Below are positions 14,565 through 14,794 of a stretch of DNA of 14,794 nt, piece by piece (the first letter of the stretch is position 1; every line of letters starts with the position of its first letter). Both the position numbers and the translations under genes were made by a program. The notes beneath the pieces are model-generated. The model saw only the letters and a list, made by a program, of their open reading frames with translations. It searched no databases and was not told the origin of the DNA. Source of the DNA: CAYLHF01 sp964383365 (GTDB lineage: Bacteria > Bacteroidota > Rhodothermia > Rhodothermales > UBA10348); NCBI GenBank assembly GCA_964383365.1, contig CAYLHF010000053.1, positions 1 to 14,794 on the forward strand, in the 5' to 3' direction.

Positions 14565-14794
14565 ATCAAGAACTCCTCAAAGTTGTTCACACAACGGCAA
14601 AGCTAAGCCGCAAAGCTACGGCAACGCCTTAATCTAGCACCGAGACACGGCGGTTGCAATGGATGGAATCGTCGCGCTTTTGTCGGCTTGATTCAAACCA
14701 CTTCGAACAGTCGTGCGAGCCGAACAATATGCGCTAGTTATGCGTCATGGCCTCTTTGATGACACAATATCTCCTCTGACAAGAAACTTGTCTC
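14565..14794. other. Gene-free stretch rich in inverted repeats
   Basis: No credible ORF is seen. Repeats seen directly are: GTTGT-4 nt-ACAAC (14582-14595); direct repeats GCAAAGCTA at 14597-14605 and 14610-14618; a bulged hairpin with arms 14674-14690 and 14716-14734 and a 25-nt loop; and GACAAG-AAA-CTTGTC (14778-14792) at the window edge. It should contain the promoter for the small minus-strand genes, but no clear boxes were found. The base composition of this end region is near 50% GC, lower than the glycosidase genes. Confidence 0.5.
14674..14734. repeat. Imperfect hairpin with two bulged bases
   Basis: The left arm GCGCTTTTGTCGGCTTG (14674-14690) pairs with the right arm CGAGCCGAACAATATGCGC (14716-14734) over 17 positions. 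There are two extra bases on the right arm, one A/T-type mismatch and one G-U-compatible position. The loop is 25 nt. Possible roles are a structured RNA leader, a repeat-element relic or a recombination site; none is established. Confidence 0.6.

Noticed and set aside
14385..14606. 73-aa plus-strand ORF at the right end.
   Set aside because: It is antisense to the 58-aa gene, which has the stronger ribosome site and a coherent two-helix membrane protein.
14618..14743. Possible integron attC site around the bulged hairpin (GTTATGC core, outer CTAGCAC/GCGCTAG pairing).
   Set aside because: Only one convincing core is present. The expected partner core next to the other arm is missing, and the outer pairing is short and imperfect. 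No integrase or second cassette is visible.
1..14794. CRISPR arrays, tRNA or rRNA genes, transposases and phage genes.
   Set aside because: No regularly spaced repeats, no tRNA-like or rRNA-like segments and no recombinase, integrase or phage motifs were seen on either strand.

Overview
The window reads as a chromosomal fragment of a GC-rich Gram-negative bacterium, most likely of the Bacteroidota/Rhodothermota group. This placement is inferred, not shown. It rests on lipoprotein and secreted-enzyme genes without good Shine-Dalgarno sequences, a LytS/LytTR pair, a Bacteroidota-style TPR tail on a propeller protein, and a DUF5107-TPR protein next to glycoside hydrolases. An exact 100-N gap with duplicated 55-bp flanks marks it as an assembled draft or metagenome scaffold.

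Layout. Positions 35-3249 are on the minus strand: a secreted NHL-type propeller protein with a TPR tail, a perfect 28-bp palindrome, then an overlapping LytS-type sensor kinase and LytTR response regulator. Positions 3537-5432 are on the plus strand: an alpha-type carbonic anhydrase lipoprotein and an acyltransferase-3 membrane protein whose start codon lies inside a 35-bp tandem duplication. A small DUF6504-like gene (5473-5706, minus) is convergent with the acyltransferase. From 5880 to 14138 a plus-strand cluster encodes three large exported proteins: a DUF5107/TPR protein, a roughly 1023-aa glycoside-hydrolase-like lipoprotein, and a GH36-type alpha-galactosidase-like enzyme. The last two are 7 bp apart. 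Convergent to this cluster, at 14208-14564 (minus), are two tiny genes with strong Shine-Dalgarno sequences, in more AT-rich DNA with several inverted repeats.

How it fits together. The 5880-14138 cluster is a plausible glycan-degradation unit. An alpha-galactosidase-like enzyme and a second glycosidase-like lipoprotein are exported together with a protein whose N-terminal domain resembles mutarotase-like carbohydrate-binding folds. No SusC/SusD pair or sugar transporter is visible. The kinase/regulator pair sits 3.9 kb away and is divergent to the cluster, so no regulatory link can be claimed.

The main correction is that the glycosidase-like lipoprotein at 9042-12268 is one gene. It looks split only because two overlapping contig ends were joined with a placeholder gap. 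Removing the Ns and one copy of the 55-bp overlap restores a single uninterrupted frame. I see no clear sign of a wholly new defence or mobile system. The most open material is the small-gene pair at the right end and the palindromic site ahead of the kinase operon.
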